Shown: piece after piece, positions 24,702 to 34,190 of the stretch
How positions within the stretch are numbered: the stretch's first letter is position 1
Layout: every line of letters begins with the position of its first letter
Assembly: GCF_014204625.1 (NCBI RefSeq)
Contig: NZ_JACHLU010000013.1
Span: 1-63,001 of the forward strand
Direction of reading: 5' to 3'
Origin: Gillisella vitis
GTDB lineage: Bacteria > Pseudomonadota > Alphaproteobacteria > Rhizobiales > Rhizobiaceae
DNA: 63,001 bases
Translations under genes and position numbers: made by a program
The notes under the pieces: generated by a model
The model's database searches: none
The model's input: only the letters and a program-made list of their open reading frames with translations
What the model was told of the DNA's origin: nothing

Positions 24702-27125
24702 TTAAGCCCGCAAGGCACCGCCGGTGGTTTTTTCAACATTGCCGACGATCTTCTTGGTCAGCGCGTCAAAATCCTCATCGGTCAGGGTCTTGTCCGATGG
24801 CTGAATCAGCACTTCGATGGCCACCGATTTCTTGCCTTCGCCAACGCTTGCCCCTTCAAACACGTCAAACACGTTGACGCCGGTGATCAGCTTGCGGTCG
24901 GCGCTGGTGGCGGCCTTGATGATGGCGCCCGCCTCAACCTGCTTTTCAACCACAAAGGCGAAATCGCGCTTCACCATCTGCAAGGGAGAGAGGTCCAAAG
25001 CAGGCTTGGTGCGGGTGGCCTTCTTCTTTGGCTCCTGCATGGCATCGAGATAAATCTCAAAGCCGCAGAGCGCACCAGAAACATCCAGCGCTGCCAGCGT
25101 CTTGGGGTGAAACTCGCCAAAAGTGCCAAGCACAACCTTTGGCCCCATCTTGATGGTGCCGGAGCGGCCCGGATGGTACCATTCCGGCCCGCCCTGCTCG
25201 ATCTGCACATTGCCCATCGGCAAGCCGCAGGCTTCCAGCACGGCCAGCGCATCGGCCTTGGCGTCATAGACATCCACTGGCTTGCCACCGCCCTTGGCAG
25301 CATTCGACCACATGCGGCCCGCACCGGCAAGCGATGCCGTGCCACGGCGCACGCCGCCTGCCACGCGGCGCTGGCCTTCTGGCGTATCGCCTTCATAGGT
25401 GCCGGAGACTTCGAAAATCGCCACATCGCCAAAGCCGCGATCCGCATTGCGCTGGGCAGCGGTGAGCAGGCCCGGCAGCAGTGATGGGCGCATGTCCGAC
25501 ATATCAGCAGCAATCGGGTTGACCAGTTTCAGCTCAGGCTTGCCGCCACCAAACAGGGCGGCCTGTTCTGCCGAGATGAACGACCATGTGACGGCTTCCA
25601 ACATGCCACGGCTAGCAAGGGCGCGACGGGCTGTGCGGGTGCGGATCTGCAAGGTGGTGAGGATTTTGCTGTTGACCGCGCCCATGGATGGCAGAGGCTC
25701 TGGCGTGATCTTATCCACGCCATGCATACGCATGACCTCTTCCACCAGATCGGCCTTGCCGTCCACATCCGGCCGCCAGGATGGAACAGTCACCTTAACG
25801 GTTTCGCCCTCGCCCAACACCTCAAAGCCAAGGCCGGTGAGAATGGTGCGGGATTCATCGGTGGAGACATTCAGGCCGGTGAGGCGCTTGACTTCGGAAA
25901 ATGGGAAATCAACAACCTTCTTTGTGTGGCCCTGATAGCCAACGACTTTGGAGCTTGCAGCCACACCGCCGCACATCTCCAGCACCAGCTCAGTCGTGCG
26001 CTCAAGGCCGGGGATCATATATTCCGGGTCAATGCCGCGCTCAAACCGATAGCGGGCATCGGTAATGATACCGAGCGAGCGGCCCGATTTGGCAATGTTG
26101 ATCGGGTCCCACAGGGCCGATTCGATCAACACATTGGTGGTGTTTTCATCGCAGCCGGAATGCTCGCCGCCCATGATGCCGCCAATGGATTCTAAGCCAT
26201 TGTCATCGGCAATCACCACAGTGTTGGGTGTCAGCTTATAGGTGCGGGTATCAAGCGCCAGAATTTCCTCGCCATCCTTGGCGCGGCGCACGGTGAGCGC
26301 ACCCTTGACCTTATCGGCATCAAACACATGCATGGGCCGACCTTGATCAAAGGTCATGTAATTGGTCACATCCACCAGCGCCGAGATCGGGCGAAGGCCA
26401 ATAGCCAGCAGACGCTTTTGCATCCAGACCGGGCTTGGGCCGTTTTTCACGCCGCGCACGAGGCGATAGGCAAAGCCGGGGCACAGCTTTGCATCATCCA
26501 GCTCCAGCCTGACCTCAACCGAGGTCTCGCCTTCCACCGCAAAGCTTGGGGCCTTGGGCTGCTTCAACGTGCCAAGGCCAGACGCTGCCAAATCACGGGC
26601 AATGCCGAAAATGCTGGTGCAATCGGGCCGGTTGGGCGTGAGATTGATCTCGATCACCGGATCATCAATGCCGGCATAGGCGGCGAAAGAGGTGCCAATC
26701 GGCGCATCTTCAGGCAGATCGATAATGCCATCGTGATTATCCGACATGTTGAGTTCTTTTTCGGAACACATCATGCCATGGCTCTCAACGCCGCGAATAT
26801 TGCCAACCGCCAGCGTCACATCCAGCCCCGGCACATACATGCCCGGACGGCCAAATGCGCCAATCAAGCCCGCCCGCGCATTCGGCGCGCCGCAGACCAC
26901 TTGTACAGGCTTACCGTCGCCCGCATCAACGGAGAGAACCTTCAAACGATCGGCAGACGGATGCTTTTCAGCGGTGAGAATCTTGGCAATCACAAACGGC
27001 TTATAGGCCGCCTTATCATCAACATCCTCAACTTCAAGGCCAATGGCGGTCAAGCGCTCGCAGACCTGATCCAGCGTGGCATCGGTGTCCAGATGGTCTT
27101 TCAACCAGGAGAGTGTGAATTTCAT
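24702..27125 (-). CDS. pheT: Phenylalanyl-tRNA synthetase beta subunit
   Basis: An 807-residue subunit of the alpha2-beta2 enzyme that charges tRNA(Phe). It begins [20 protein letters not shown]. The tRNA-binding OB domain is at about 40-150 ([14 protein letters not shown]), followed by B3/B4 editing domain sequence ([15 protein letters not shown]), B5, the catalytic-like core ([17 protein letters not shown]) and the C-terminal ferredoxin-fold anticodon-binding domain. Length matches the usual 795-810. It is separated from pheS by three small genes rather than adjoining it. Confidence 0.97.
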   Translation of the reverse strand: MKFTLSWLKDHLDTDATLDQVCERLTAIGLEVEDVDDKAAYKPFVIAKILTAEKHPSADRLKVLSVDAGDGKPVQVVCGAPNARAGLIGAFGRPGMYVPGLDVTLAVGNIRGVESHGMMCSEKELNMSDNHDGIIDLPEDAPIGTSFAAYAGIDDPVIEINLTPNRPDCTSIFGIARDLAASGLGTLKQPKAPSFAVEGETSVEVRLELDDAKLCPGFAYRLVRGVKNGPSPVWMQKRLLAIGLRPISALVDVTNYMTFDQGRPMHVFDADKVKGALTVRRAKDGEEILALDTRTYKLTPNTVVIADDNGLESIGGIMGGEHSGCDENTTNVLIESALWDPINIAKSGRSLGIITDARYRFERGIDPEYMIPGLERTTELVLEMCGGVAASSKVVGYQGHTKKVVDFPFSEVKRLTGLNVSTDESRTILTGLGFEVLGEGETVKVTVPSWRPDVDGKADLVEEVMRMHGVDKITPEPLPSMGAVNSKILTTLQIRTRTARRALASRGMLEAVTWSFISAEQAALFGGGKPELKLVNPIAADMSDMRPSLLPGLLTAAQRNADRGFGDVAIFEVSGTYEGDTPEGQRRVAGGVRRGTASLAGAGRMWSNAAKGGGKPVDVYDAKADALAVLEACGLPMGNVQIEQGGPEWYHPGRSGTIKMGPKVVLGTFGEFHPKTLAALDVSGALCGFEIYLDAMQEPKKKATRTKPALDLSPLQMVKRDFAFVVEKQVEAGAIIKAATSADRKLITGVNVFDVFEGASVGEGKKSVAIEVLIQPSDKTLTDEDFDALTKKIVGNVEKTTGGALRA

Positions 27126-27217
27126 GAATCAGTCTTCCGTATCGTCGGTTTTGTGTCCATTCCCGGACAAAACACACAGGTATCCATTGTCATTCATATT
27201 TGGGAATTCGCGGCACT

Positions 27218-27850
27218 TTACCCCATCGACTTCGCCGTGAAATCGTGCGGGTTGGGCGGAAGCTCACGCGCCACGGTAAAAAGTCTGGACAGAAGCGAAG
27301 CGTAACCACGGGCGTCATCAATTGCATGATGCGTGTGCGGATGATTGCCCAACCAATCGGACGGCAGCTTGATCCCGGCATCATGCGGATTGGTTCTGCC
27401 AAAAACGCCAGATGTATAAGTGCCTATATCAAGCGGACTTGCATTGAAAATGCACCGCCCCCAATAGCCCACATCCAGCACAAAGCAGCCAGCAAAATCG
27501 CGCAAGTAACGATCAATCCAAAGGCCGTCAAACATCAGCGGTCGCGCGGCAAAGGCACGAACTCCATCAAAGCTTTCCACCCAGTCAGCATAACGCTTCA
27601 TCACCTGCTCAGGCTCTTGCGCGTTGCTGGTTGCCGCTTCCCACGCTTGCGGATGTTTTGCCCACCAGTTCATGGTGCCTTTATCGGCAACACGATCAGG
27701 CCGTGGTTTCAGAACGCCTTCAAACTCACCGCAAAACACGCCATCTTCCCGCAACACAACGGTTGCGAAACTCAGCATCGAATGCAGCGCTGGATCTGGG
27801 CCATCTGTTTCGATGTCCGTGACAAAATAATAGGCGGACTTTTGCTCCAT
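27218..27850 (-). CDS. DEDDh family 3'-5' exonuclease
   Basis: A 210-residue nuclease-fold protein. Exo I is FVTDIETDGPDP with Asp and Glu, an internal ARPLMFDGLWIDRYL region supplies the second Asp, and Exo III is HTHHAIDDARGYA with the His and Asp of the DEDDh type. It resembles the stand-alone 3'-5' exoribonuclease group related to RNase T and oligoribonuclease rather than the polymerase proofreading subunit. The start is the ATG at 27850; a GTG directly before it is possible. It begins 3 bases after the DUF2442 stop and so belongs to the small cassette between pheS and pheT. Confidence 0.8.
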   Translation of the reverse strand: MEQKSAYYFVTDIETDGPDPALHSMLSFATVVLREDGVFCGEFEGVLKPRPDRVADKGTMNWWAKHPQAWEAATSNAQEPEQVMKRYADWVESFDGVRAFAARPLMFDGLWIDRYLRDFAGCFVLDVGYWGRCIFNASPLDIGTYTSGVFGRTNPHDAGIKLPSDWLGNHPHTHHAIDDARGYASLLSRLFTVARELPPNPHDFTAKSMG

Positions 27851-27853
27851 CAC

Positions 27854-28132
27854 TTACGCCACCTTCTGCGGAGCCGTCGCTCCCGGTGCCTTGCGTCCCT
27901 TAAGCATGCCATCAATGGAGAGGTCTTCATCGATTTCCGGCCAATGGATGCCACCCAACATCAGCTCTATCGTATTTCTTTGAGCAGGCGTAGCATTGAG
28001 TAAGCGAGGATACCACCACAGCGGCGTAGAGACCTGCCGTCCATCGGCAAGGCGAACGTGAAGATCGTGCGGATCGCACCAAGCCTCCACCGGACGCTCT
28101 CCATCGGGATAGGCATCATCCGAAATAGTCAT
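27854..28132 (-). CDS. DUF2442 domain protein
   Basis: A 92-residue protein from MTISDDAYPDG at 28132. It shows the DUF2442 pattern: DLHVRLADGRQVSTPLWWYP, then the RLLNATPAQR and IHWPEIDEDLSIDGML region. The function is unknown. DUF2442 genes often lie directly beside DUF4160 genes, and here the start overlaps the DUF4160 stop by 17 bases, so the two are surely co-translated. A toxin-antitoxin-like role has been suggested for such pairs only on the basis of linkage. Confidence 0.88.
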   Translation of the reverse strand: MTISDDAYPDGERPVEAWCDPHDLHVRLADGRQVSTPLWWYPRLLNATPAQRNTIELMLGGIHWPEIDEDLSIDGMLKGRKAPGATAPQKVA

Positions 28133-28349
28133 GCCAAGCCTCCAGCATCTGCTTACGATTTTCCTCAACGACTTCGAGTATACGGGCGATCTCGCGCTGA
28201 TTAAAGCCCTTCACTTTTGCCAATCGGCCATCCATCAGCCAGACTTTTGCTTCCCCGCCGCTTCCGTCAACATGAATATGCGGCGGCTCGTGTCCGTCCG
28301 CCGTATAGAAATGAAATCGAAAGCCATATTTGCGAAGGACCGTCGGCAT
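28116..28349 (-). CDS. DUF4160 domain protein
   Basis: A 77-residue basic-acidic protein with the DUF4160 signature: MPTVLRKYGFRFHFYTADGH, then EPPHIHVDGSGGEAKVWL with a conserved HxH, and a C-terminal helix REIARILEVVEENRKQMLE. The function is unknown. It starts 4 bases after the pheS stop and overlaps DUF2442 by 17 bases, forming the front of a three-gene insertion in the pheST operon. Confidence 0.88.
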   Translation of the reverse strand: MPTVLRKYGFRFHFYTADGHEPPHIHVDGSGGEAKVWLMDGRLAKVKGFNQREIARILEVVEENRKQMLEAWHDYFG

Positions 28350-28353
28350 AGCG

Positions 28354-29439
28354 TCAAACGCTCAAGCCACCAAACAATGTCGGCACATCGAGCGGGCGGA
28401 AGCCGTAGTGGCTCATCCAGCGGACGTCGGCATTGAAGAAGTCGCGCAGGTCCGGCATTCCGTATTTCAGCATGGCGATGCGATCCAAGCCCATGCCCCA
28501 GGCAAAGCCCTGGTATTCATCGGGATCAAGGCCGCCAGCGCGCAGCACGTTGGGGTGGACCATGCCGCAGCCGAGGATTTCCATCCAGTCCTTGCCCTCG
28601 CCGAATTTGACGATGGGGCCAGAGGAGCGGTCGCACTGGATGTCCACTTCGAACGATGGTTCCGTGAACGGGAAGAACGACGGGCGAAAGCGCATGATGA
28701 CGCTATCGACTTCAAAGAAGGTTTTGCAGAATTCTTCGAGAACCCAGCGCAGATGGCCGACATTGGCGGTCTTGTCGATCACCAGACCTTCGACCTGATG
28801 GAACATCGGCGAATGGGTGGCGTCCGAATCCTGCCGGTAGGTCTTGCCGGGAATGACGATGCGGATCGGTGGCTTTTGCGCTTCCATGGTGCGCACCTGC
28901 ACCGGCGATGTATGGGTGCGCAGAACCTTGCGCTCGCCATTGGCGTCGGGCTGGAGGAAGAACGTGTCGTGCATTTCTCGGGCCGGATGGCCTTCGGGGA
29001 AGTTCAATGCCGTGAAATTGTAATAGTCGGTCTCAACATCCGGACCTTCGGCAATGGAAAAGCCCATATCGGCGAAAATAGCGGTGATTTCATCGACAAT
29101 CTGGCTGATGGGGTGGATGCGGCCCCGCTCCGCAGGCGAGGAGCGCACCGGCAGCGACACATCCAGCGTTTCGGCCTTCAGGCGCGCGTTGATGGCGGCG
29201 TCCTTCAGCTCGGCCTTCTTGGCGTTAAGCTGTTCGGTAATCTCGTTTTTCAGCGCATTGATCGCGGCACCACGGGTCTGGCGCTCTTCTGGCGTCATCG
29301 AACCCAGCGTTTTCAAAAGCTCGGAGACCGAGCCTTTCTTGCCCATGGCAGCAAGGCGCACGGCTTCAATGCCCGCTTCGTCAGAGGCCGCCGCGATATC
29401 GGCCAGAAGGGATGTTTTCAAACTCTCGAGATCGGACAT
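28354..29439 (-). CDS. pheS: Phenylalanyl-tRNA synthetase alpha subunit
   Basis: The 361-residue catalytic subunit. An N-terminal coiled coil ([20 protein letters not shown]) is followed by the class II core: motif 2 near [19 protein letters not shown] and [18 protein letters not shown], and motif 3 [18 protein letters not shown] at the C-terminus. It forms the heterotetramer with PheT. A terminator for rplT lies upstream, so pheS probably has its own promoter between 29440 and 29503 or depends on readthrough. Confidence 0.97.
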   Translation of the reverse strand: MSDLESLKTSLLADIAAASDEAGIEAVRLAAMGKKGSVSELLKTLGSMTPEERQTRGAAINALKNEITEQLNAKKAELKDAAINARLKAETLDVSLPVRSSPAERGRIHPISQIVDEITAIFADMGFSIAEGPDVETDYYNFTALNFPEGHPAREMHDTFFLQPDANGERKVLRTHTSPVQVRTMEAQKPPIRIVIPGKTYRQDSDATHSPMFHQVEGLVIDKTANVGHLRWVLEEFCKTFFEVDSVIMRFRPSFFPFTEPSFEVDIQCDRSSGPIVKFGEGKDWMEILGCGMVHPNVLRAGGLDPDEYQGFAWGMGLDRIAMLKYGMPDLRDFFNADVRWMSHYGFRPLDVPTLFGGLSV

Positions 29440-29503
29440 TGTCGTCTTTCCTGCCCATGTTCCGCCATCGGCTCTAGCGCCAATACTTGAAATAAAAATG
29501 AAA

Positions 29504-29534
29504 AAACCCGCGCCAGTGTACCCAGCGCGGGTTT
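29504..29534 (-). terminator. Intrinsic terminator after rplT
   Basis: The arms AAACCCGCGC (29504-29513) and GCGCGGGTTT (29525-29534) pair perfectly around an 11-base loop. On the minus strand the stem is followed by TTTTTTC. It lies between the rplT stop and the pheS start and should separate the ribosomal protein mRNA from pheS. Confidence 0.85.
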
Positions 29535-29567
29535 CCCAATAACCAAATTCAGTTTGGGACGCGCTGG

Positions 29568-29972
29568 TTACTTAACCGCGCTTTCAAACTCGTTCTTCGT
29601 GCCAGCGTCCTTCAGGTAGGCCAAGGCCTTCTTGGAGGCTTCAACCAGGGCGCCGAATGCGGCTGGCTCATGGATTGCCATGTCGGACAGAACCTTACGG
29701 TCAACTTCAATGCCAGCCTTGTTGAGGCCGTCGATGAAGCGGCCATAGGTCAGGCCAGATTCGCGAACAGCAGCGTTGATACGCTGAATCCACAGAGCGC
29801 GGAAGTTGCGCTTGTTGACCTTACGGTCGCGGTAAGCGTACTGCTTGGAACGATCCACCGCAGCCTTTGCAGCGCGGATGGTGTTCTTGCGACGACCGTA
29901 GAAACCCTTGGCGGCCTTCAGAACTTTTTTATGCTTTGCGTGGGCGGTAACGCCGCGTTTTACGCGTGCCAT
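29568..29972 (-). CDS. rplT: 50S ribosomal protein L20
   Basis: A 134-residue ribosomal protein, with opening [20 protein letters not shown] and [16 protein letters not shown] typical of L20. It binds 23S rRNA early in assembly and in many bacteria represses its own mRNA. The C-terminal extension ([13 protein letters not shown]) is usual in alphaproteobacteria. It follows rpmI by 39 bases and is ended by a strong terminator. Confidence 0.97.
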   Translation of the reverse strand: MARVKRGVTAHAKHKKVLKAAKGFYGRRKNTIRAAKAAVDRSKQYAYRDRKVNKRNFRALWIQRINAAVRESGLTYGRFIDGLNKAGIEVDRKVLSDMAIHEPAAFGALVEASKKALAYLKDAGTKNEFESAVK

Positions 29973-30011
29973 GTCATGATCTCCTTAAATGATCCAAAAA
30001 GCGAAAGGGTC

Positions 30012-30215
30012 TCAGAGACCGTTTGGCAGGTAGTTCTTGATGACCTTCTTGCCGTCTGCTTCGGCAAGTACCATCGTTCCGCGTGCATTGCGGATGAACT
30101 TGTTGGACCGCTTGATCATGCCGTGGCGCTTGCCAGCTGCTGCTGCCAAAACCTTGCCAGTGCCTGTAACCTTGAACCGCTTTTTCGCGGCAGACTTCGT
30201 CTTCATCTTGGGCAT
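30012..30215 (-). CDS. rpmI: 50S ribosomal protein L35
   Basis: A 67-residue basic protein starting [20 protein letters not shown] at 30215, the standard L35 start; the longer upstream reading is an extension without support. The [18 protein letters not shown] segment is typical. It is co-transcribed with rplT. The normal upstream partner infC is absent here and lies 3.3 kb away, beyond a two-component system. Confidence 0.96.
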   Translation of the reverse strand: MPKMKTKSAAKKRFKVTGTGKVLAAAAGKRHGMIKRSNKFIRNARGTMVLAEADGKKVIKNYLPNGL

Positions 30216-30385
30216 TTTGCTACTCCATTTTTCTTGTATCGAAACAGGCAGACGAGGCCTGTTTTCAAGCATAAAGAACGGCCACGGCATGCCCTGCCGG
30301 ACCGTTCGGACGGCGGCTTATAACCGGACGCTTGAGAAAGTGCAACGGGATTCGCACAAAACTGTGCAAAAGAGTATGTTCGCCC

Positions 30386-31741
30386 TCAAACCGGGTGCGG
30401 TGGCATACGGCGCCCACCTTTTTGCGGAAATTCCAGCCGCACCTGCAAACCGCCCAGATCACACTCATCAAGGGTAATGCGGCCATCATAGGCCGCCATA
30501 ATGTCCGTGCAGATTGCAAGCCCAAGGCCGGAGCCGCCCTGTTCGCTGTCAAGAAATTCGCCCCGGCGCAAGACAAGCTCACGATCTTGTGGCCGCACAC
30601 CCGGACCATCATCGGCAACCGAGATCAGCACACGGCCATCACGGTTTCTCGCCTCGACGCGAATGGCGCAAGCCGCCCATTTTACCGCATTGTCAAGAAT
30701 ATTGCCAAGAGCTTCGGCCAGATCTGCCGCATCTGCCTCCACCGACAGACCCGGCTCTATTTCGACCTGCCAGAGAATGCCGCGGGAACGGGCCACCGGA
30801 TCAAGCACTTTGACCAGTTTGCCAATCAGACTTTCCAGATCCGTCGCCAGCATTTGCTCCACGCCAAGGCGGGCCGCCTGCAATTGCCGGTCCGCACGTT
30901 GACGCACCAGATCAATCTGGGCAAAGGCTTCGTCTCTGTGGCCCGGCGGTAAATATTCAACCAGCTGGGTCAGGACTGTCAACGGCGTTTTCAATCCATG
31001 CGCCAGATCGCTTGCACGGGCACGGGCTTTTTCAATGGCCGTTTCCCGCTCAGACAGCAAAAGATTGATCTCATCCACCAGCGGCATAACCTCGCCCGGC
31101 ACAGTCCCATCAAGCTGCCGCAGTTTTCCAAGTCGCACCTCATTGACCTGCATCCGCAAGCGCTGAAAAGGACGCAACACCACAAAAGCCTGCAACAAAG
31201 CAGCCGGCAAAAGCAGGCAGGCCCCCATCAGCATGACCAGACGGGAGCGGTCGCGGTGCTCATCAAGCGGAGCCGTCAGCTCCGCCGCTGGTAAACCGAC
31301 ATAAATAACAAAGGGATAGTTGACGCCGAGATCCGAAATCTCCAACTCGCTCCGCTGCACCAGAAGCGCCTCACCGCCGGGGCCTTCGACACGACCAAAG
31401 CCAAATGGCGGATCAAATACAACCCCATCTCTGGGTATTTCGACATCCCAGAGAGAACGAGAGCGCATGACTCGACCATCCGGTGTCTGCACCTGCCAGT
31501 AACGACCACCACCTGGGGAGGCAAACCGTGGATCTGATGGCGGCGACGGAATCTGCAATTGGCCATCTTCGACCTGCAATCTTGCTGTAATTGTATCTGT
31601 AATCGCGCTCAACTCGGAGCGATATTGCTGGCCCACATAATCGATAAACAGAAACCCGACAGCAAGCCAAAGAAGAAGAAGCGATATGCCCACGGCCAGA
31701 ACAGAGGCAATTGCCAGACGAAGCCGCAAGGATTTAAACAT
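30386..31741 (-). CDS. Sensor histidine kinase
   Basis: An inner membrane kinase of 451 residues. TM1 is at about 8-34, a periplasmic sensor of about 130 residues follows, and TM2 is at about 168-190 with a HAMP-like linker after it. The phospho-acceptor His is in SDLAHGLKTPL (about residue 248), the N-box is NILDNAVKW, and the G-boxes are VADDGPGV and GSGLGLAI. The layout and HGLKTPL form match the PhoQ/QseC-like class. The ATG at 31741 overlaps the response regulator stop (TGATG). The signal is unknown; a PepSY protein at the head of the operon is a likely modulator. Confidence 0.93.
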   Translation of the reverse strand: MFKSLRLRLAIASVLAVGISLLLLWLAVGFLFIDYVGQQYRSELSAITDTITARLQVEDGQLQIPSPPSDPRFASPGGGRYWQVQTPDGRVMRSRSLWDVEIPRDGVVFDPPFGFGRVEGPGGEALLVQRSELEISDLGVNYPFVIYVGLPAAELTAPLDEHRDRSRLVMLMGACLLLPAALLQAFVVLRPFQRLRMQVNEVRLGKLRQLDGTVPGEVMPLVDEINLLLSERETAIEKARARASDLAHGLKTPLTVLTQLVEYLPPGHRDEAFAQIDLVRQRADRQLQAARLGVEQMLATDLESLIGKLVKVLDPVARSRGILWQVEIEPGLSVEADAADLAEALGNILDNAVKWAACAIRVEARNRDGRVLISVADDGPGVRPQDRELVLRRGEFLDSEQGGSGLGLAICTDIMAAYDGRITLDECDLGGLQVRLEFPQKGGRRMPPHPV

Positions 31742-32403
31742 CACACTTCATCCGGCACAAAATAGCCAAAGCCGCGGCGGGTTTCTATCGCACCTGCATC
31801 AGTTTTCCTGCGAATCCGCGCAACCATGGCCTCCACCGCATTTTTGGAGGCATCATCATCACGCCCCTGAATCTGCGCGGCAATTTCATAGGCAGAGAAC
31901 ACGCGCCCCTTGTTTTGCACCAGCAATTGAATCAAACGAAATTCGAGAGGGCTGACGTCGAGAAGATCACCATCAAAACTGACAGAACGTCCGGCATCAT
32001 CCACCTGAAATCGTCCCGCAGAGCGCACAGCCTGCGTGCGTGCGCCTGAGCGCCGCAACAATGCACGAAGCCGCGCCAGCAATTCCTCTGTACGAAAAGG
32101 CTTGGGAAGGTAATCATCCGCACCTGCATCAAACCCGTCCACCCGCTCCATCCACGAGCTGCGGGCGGTCAAGACAAGCACAGGCGTATTGATGTTTTTT
32201 TTGCGCCATCGACGCAAAATGGACAGACCATCCAGACCGGGCAGCCCTAAATCCAGAATAATGGCTCCATACTCGCCATATTCTCCAGCCTCCAGCACCT
32301 CTGGACCTTCGGTTTGAATTGAGACTTCATATCCTTCAGCACGAAGAGCCTCAGCCACATGTACGCCGATGTTCCGGTCGTCCTCAGCCAGCAAAATACG
32401 CAA
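31741..32403 (-). CDS. OmpR/PhoB-type response regulator
   Basis: A 220-residue regulator. The receiver domain has EDD near residue 7, the phosphorylated Asp in AIILDLGLPGLDG (about residue 51), and Lys in DYLPKPF. The C-terminal winged helix includes LSPLEFRLIQLLVQNKGRV and the RRGFGYFVPDEV end. The start codon appears to be TTG at 32403, preceded by GAGGTGA 5 bases away. It is co-transcribed with the kinase and probably with the upstream PepSY gene. Direct GTCAGC hexamers at 33316-33355 are a candidate binding site. Confidence 0.93.
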   Translation of the reverse strand: MRILLAEDDRNIGVHVAEALRAEGYEVSIQTEGPEVLEAGEYGEYGAIILDLGLPGLDGLSILRRWRKKNINTPVLVLTARSSWMERVDGFDAGADDYLPKPFRTEELLARLRALLRRSGARTQAVRSAGRFQVDDAGRSVSFDGDLLDVSPLEFRLIQLLVQNKGRVFSAYEIAAQIQGRDDDASKNAVEAMVARIRRKTDAGAIETRRGFGYFVPDEV

Positions 32404-32479
32404 ACGTCACCTCAACCACCACAAGACCAACCTCTGCCACTGCTCTTTTCCGAAACTGCGGCATACTGGCGACAGCCGA

Positions 32480-33016
32480 TCAATCCAGTCTTTCACCGCT
32501 CTCAGCATTCACCGTCATTCTCTCAACCCGCCCGGATGCGTTGCGAACAATAATCGAATAGACATCAACACCATGCTGATTGCGCAAATCCATGCGAATA
32601 ATCCGCGAAGAAGCAGGAATGCCCAGAATGCGGATAACCTGCTTCAACGAACGATAGCGACCACTTTGAACACCGGCCAACGCGCGCTGATGGTCAAGAT
32701 TCTGAACATCATCATCGAAAAACCCCTCCTCATTCCAACGGCTCCCGGATGTGTCGTCATTGCCAAAAAGAGGCGCTGCACGCCCTCCCGGCAGGCGATA
32801 GACATCACCACGACCGCTCGAATCGCGCGAAGCTCCTGACGGTCCGAAACCACCGGGTCCACCACCGCGCCCGCCTGGCCCACCAGGTCCACCGCCAGGT
32901 CCATCACCCGGACCTCCACGATCATCTGGACCCATCGCATGTGCCTGAAAAGGACAGAACAAGGCAAAGGTCACCATCAACACAGCAAAAAGCACAGTCG
33001 CCCGCGACTGAAACAT
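32480..33016 (-). CDS. Exported Gly-rich PepSY-domain protein
   Basis: A 178-residue protein from MFQSRATVLFAVLM at 33016. A Sec signal peptide ends near FQAHA, followed by a Gly/Pro/Asp-rich linker of about 40 residues (GPGDGPGGGPGGPGG), then a C-terminal PepSY-like domain of about 60 residues (SLKQVIRILGIPASSRIIRM, VERMTVNAESGERL). PepSY proteins beside two-component systems usually tune the sensor in the periplasm. It lies 76 bases upstream of the response regulator gene and is probably the first gene of that operon. Confidence 0.75.
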   Translation of the reverse strand: MFQSRATVLFAVLMVTFALFCPFQAHAMGPDDRGGPGDGPGGGPGGPGGRGGGPGGFGPSGASRDSSGRGDVYRLPGGRAAPLFGNDDTSGSRWNEEGFFDDDVQNLDHQRALAGVQSGRYRSLKQVIRILGIPASSRIIRMDLRNQHGVDVYSIIVRNASGRVERMTVNAESGERLD

Positions 33017-33473
33017 ACACCCAGACACAACAGAAAACGATTGACCATTGGTGACAACCGCCTCGTCTTGCCCGCCGTTATTGCCTCGAAATTGCGTCAT
33101 GCATGAAACCAGAGGACATTTGATTGTTTCTGAAAAGCGGAATGTCTATCATATCCTGAAACAGGAACTCCGCCACAACAAAACGTTGCAGCGGAGTTTC
33201 CAAACAGGCTATTCGCCTCAATCGTCGCCCAGGGGCATAGGGCAACATGACAGGAAGGAACGTTGTGGGGACGTAGGGTAAACCGTCCTGTCGAGAATGA
33301 CTATGCCGCAACACAGCTGACGTCCCGCTGACGATTCTGTCAGCATTTTGTCAGCAATCGGATCAGCAACCATGATTCACATGCATGATGATGATCCGAT
33401 ACACAGACACAAGGCGTATCTGTCACGCCTCATGTCCATTTTCAGAATGCTCGATGCTTGTGGCACTCGATGC
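33017..33473. other. 457-base non-coding region between infC and the PepSY gene
   Basis: It holds the likely promoter of the PepSY/two-component operon and the hexamer array at 33316-33355. The longer ORF reading upstream of 33016 lacks a plausible start. No clear T-tailed terminator for infC was found. Confidence 0.5.
33316..33355. promoter_or_regulatory. Candidate response-regulator binding array of four hexamers
   Basis: GCTGAC at 33316 and 33327 is followed by GTCAGC at 33339 and 33350. Starts are 11, 12 and 11 bases apart, which puts each direct pair on one helix face and makes the two pairs mirror images. OmpR-type regulators bind tandem repeats spaced about one helical turn. It is 300 bases upstream of the PepSY start, so the target promoter is not certain. 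A hairpin reading is possible, but there is no T-tail. Confidence 0.45.
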
Positions 33474-34010
33474 TTATTTCGGTGCCAGAACCATCATCAT
33501 CTGGCGACCTTCCAGCTTCGGCTCAGCCTCAACCTTGGCAATCGTCACAGTATCATCCTTGACCTGCATCAGCAGCTTCATACCGAGTTCCTGATGCGCC
33601 ATTTCGCGCCCGCGGAACTTCAGCGTGACCTTAACCTTGTCGCCTTCTTCAAAGAAACGGTTCATGGCCTTCATCTTCACCTCATAGTCATGGGTGTCGA
33701 TGTTCGGGCGCATCTTGATTTCTTTGACTTCGACGATTTTCTGCTTCTTGCGCGCTTCTGCCGCCTTCTTCTGGTTGGCGTATTTCAGCTTGCCAAGATC
33801 AAGGATCTTGCAAACGGGTGGCTCAGCGTTCGGCGAGATTTCAACCAGATCCAGACCGGCCTCTTCCGCCATGCGGAGTGCCTCGTCGGTGGGTATGGAC
33901 CCAAGGTTCTGGCCTTCTTCATTAATCAACTGTACCCGTGGAACCCGGATTTCACGGTTTGAGCGCGGCCCGTCCTTAACGGGGGCATCGGCTTTGAACG
34001 GTCTGCGAAT
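33474..34010 (-). CDS. infC: Translation initiation factor IF-3, ATT start codon
   Basis: Read from ATT at 34008-34010, it is 178 residues, the normal IF-3 length. The start follows GGGAGAA by about 7 bases, and the residues in between ([20 protein letters not shown]) match the usual alphaproteobacterial N-terminus. An in-frame TTG at 33929 would give only 151 residues and lose the N-terminal strand. The N-domain has [20 protein letters not shown] and the C-domain has [22 protein letters not shown]-3 rejects non-canonical start codons, so an ATT start allows autorepression, as known for E. coli infC. It is unlinked from rpmI-rplT here. Confidence 0.93.
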   Translation of the reverse strand: MRRPFKADAPVKDGPRSNREIRVPRVQLINEEGQNLGSIPTDEALRMAEEAGLDLVEISPNAEPPVCKILDLGKLKYANQKKAAEARKKQKIVEVKEIKMRPNIDTHDYEVKMKAMNRFFEEGDKVKVTLKFRGREMAHQELGMKLLMQVKDDTVTIAKVEAEPKLEGRQMMMVLAPK

Positions 34011-34190
34011 GGTCGTATTCTCCCAAATGGTTTCGGATGTTCAGATAGGCCCGAAAAGCCCGGCTGGCAAGGCTGAGCAGTGCTTCAAACGCCTCTTGCA
34101 CCTCAATAACAGATATTTTTAAAAAAATCACCTGCTGTCGGAGGGCGAAGAATCTGTTTTATAGCGTAGCAAGCACGTTTGGAGAGCAAT

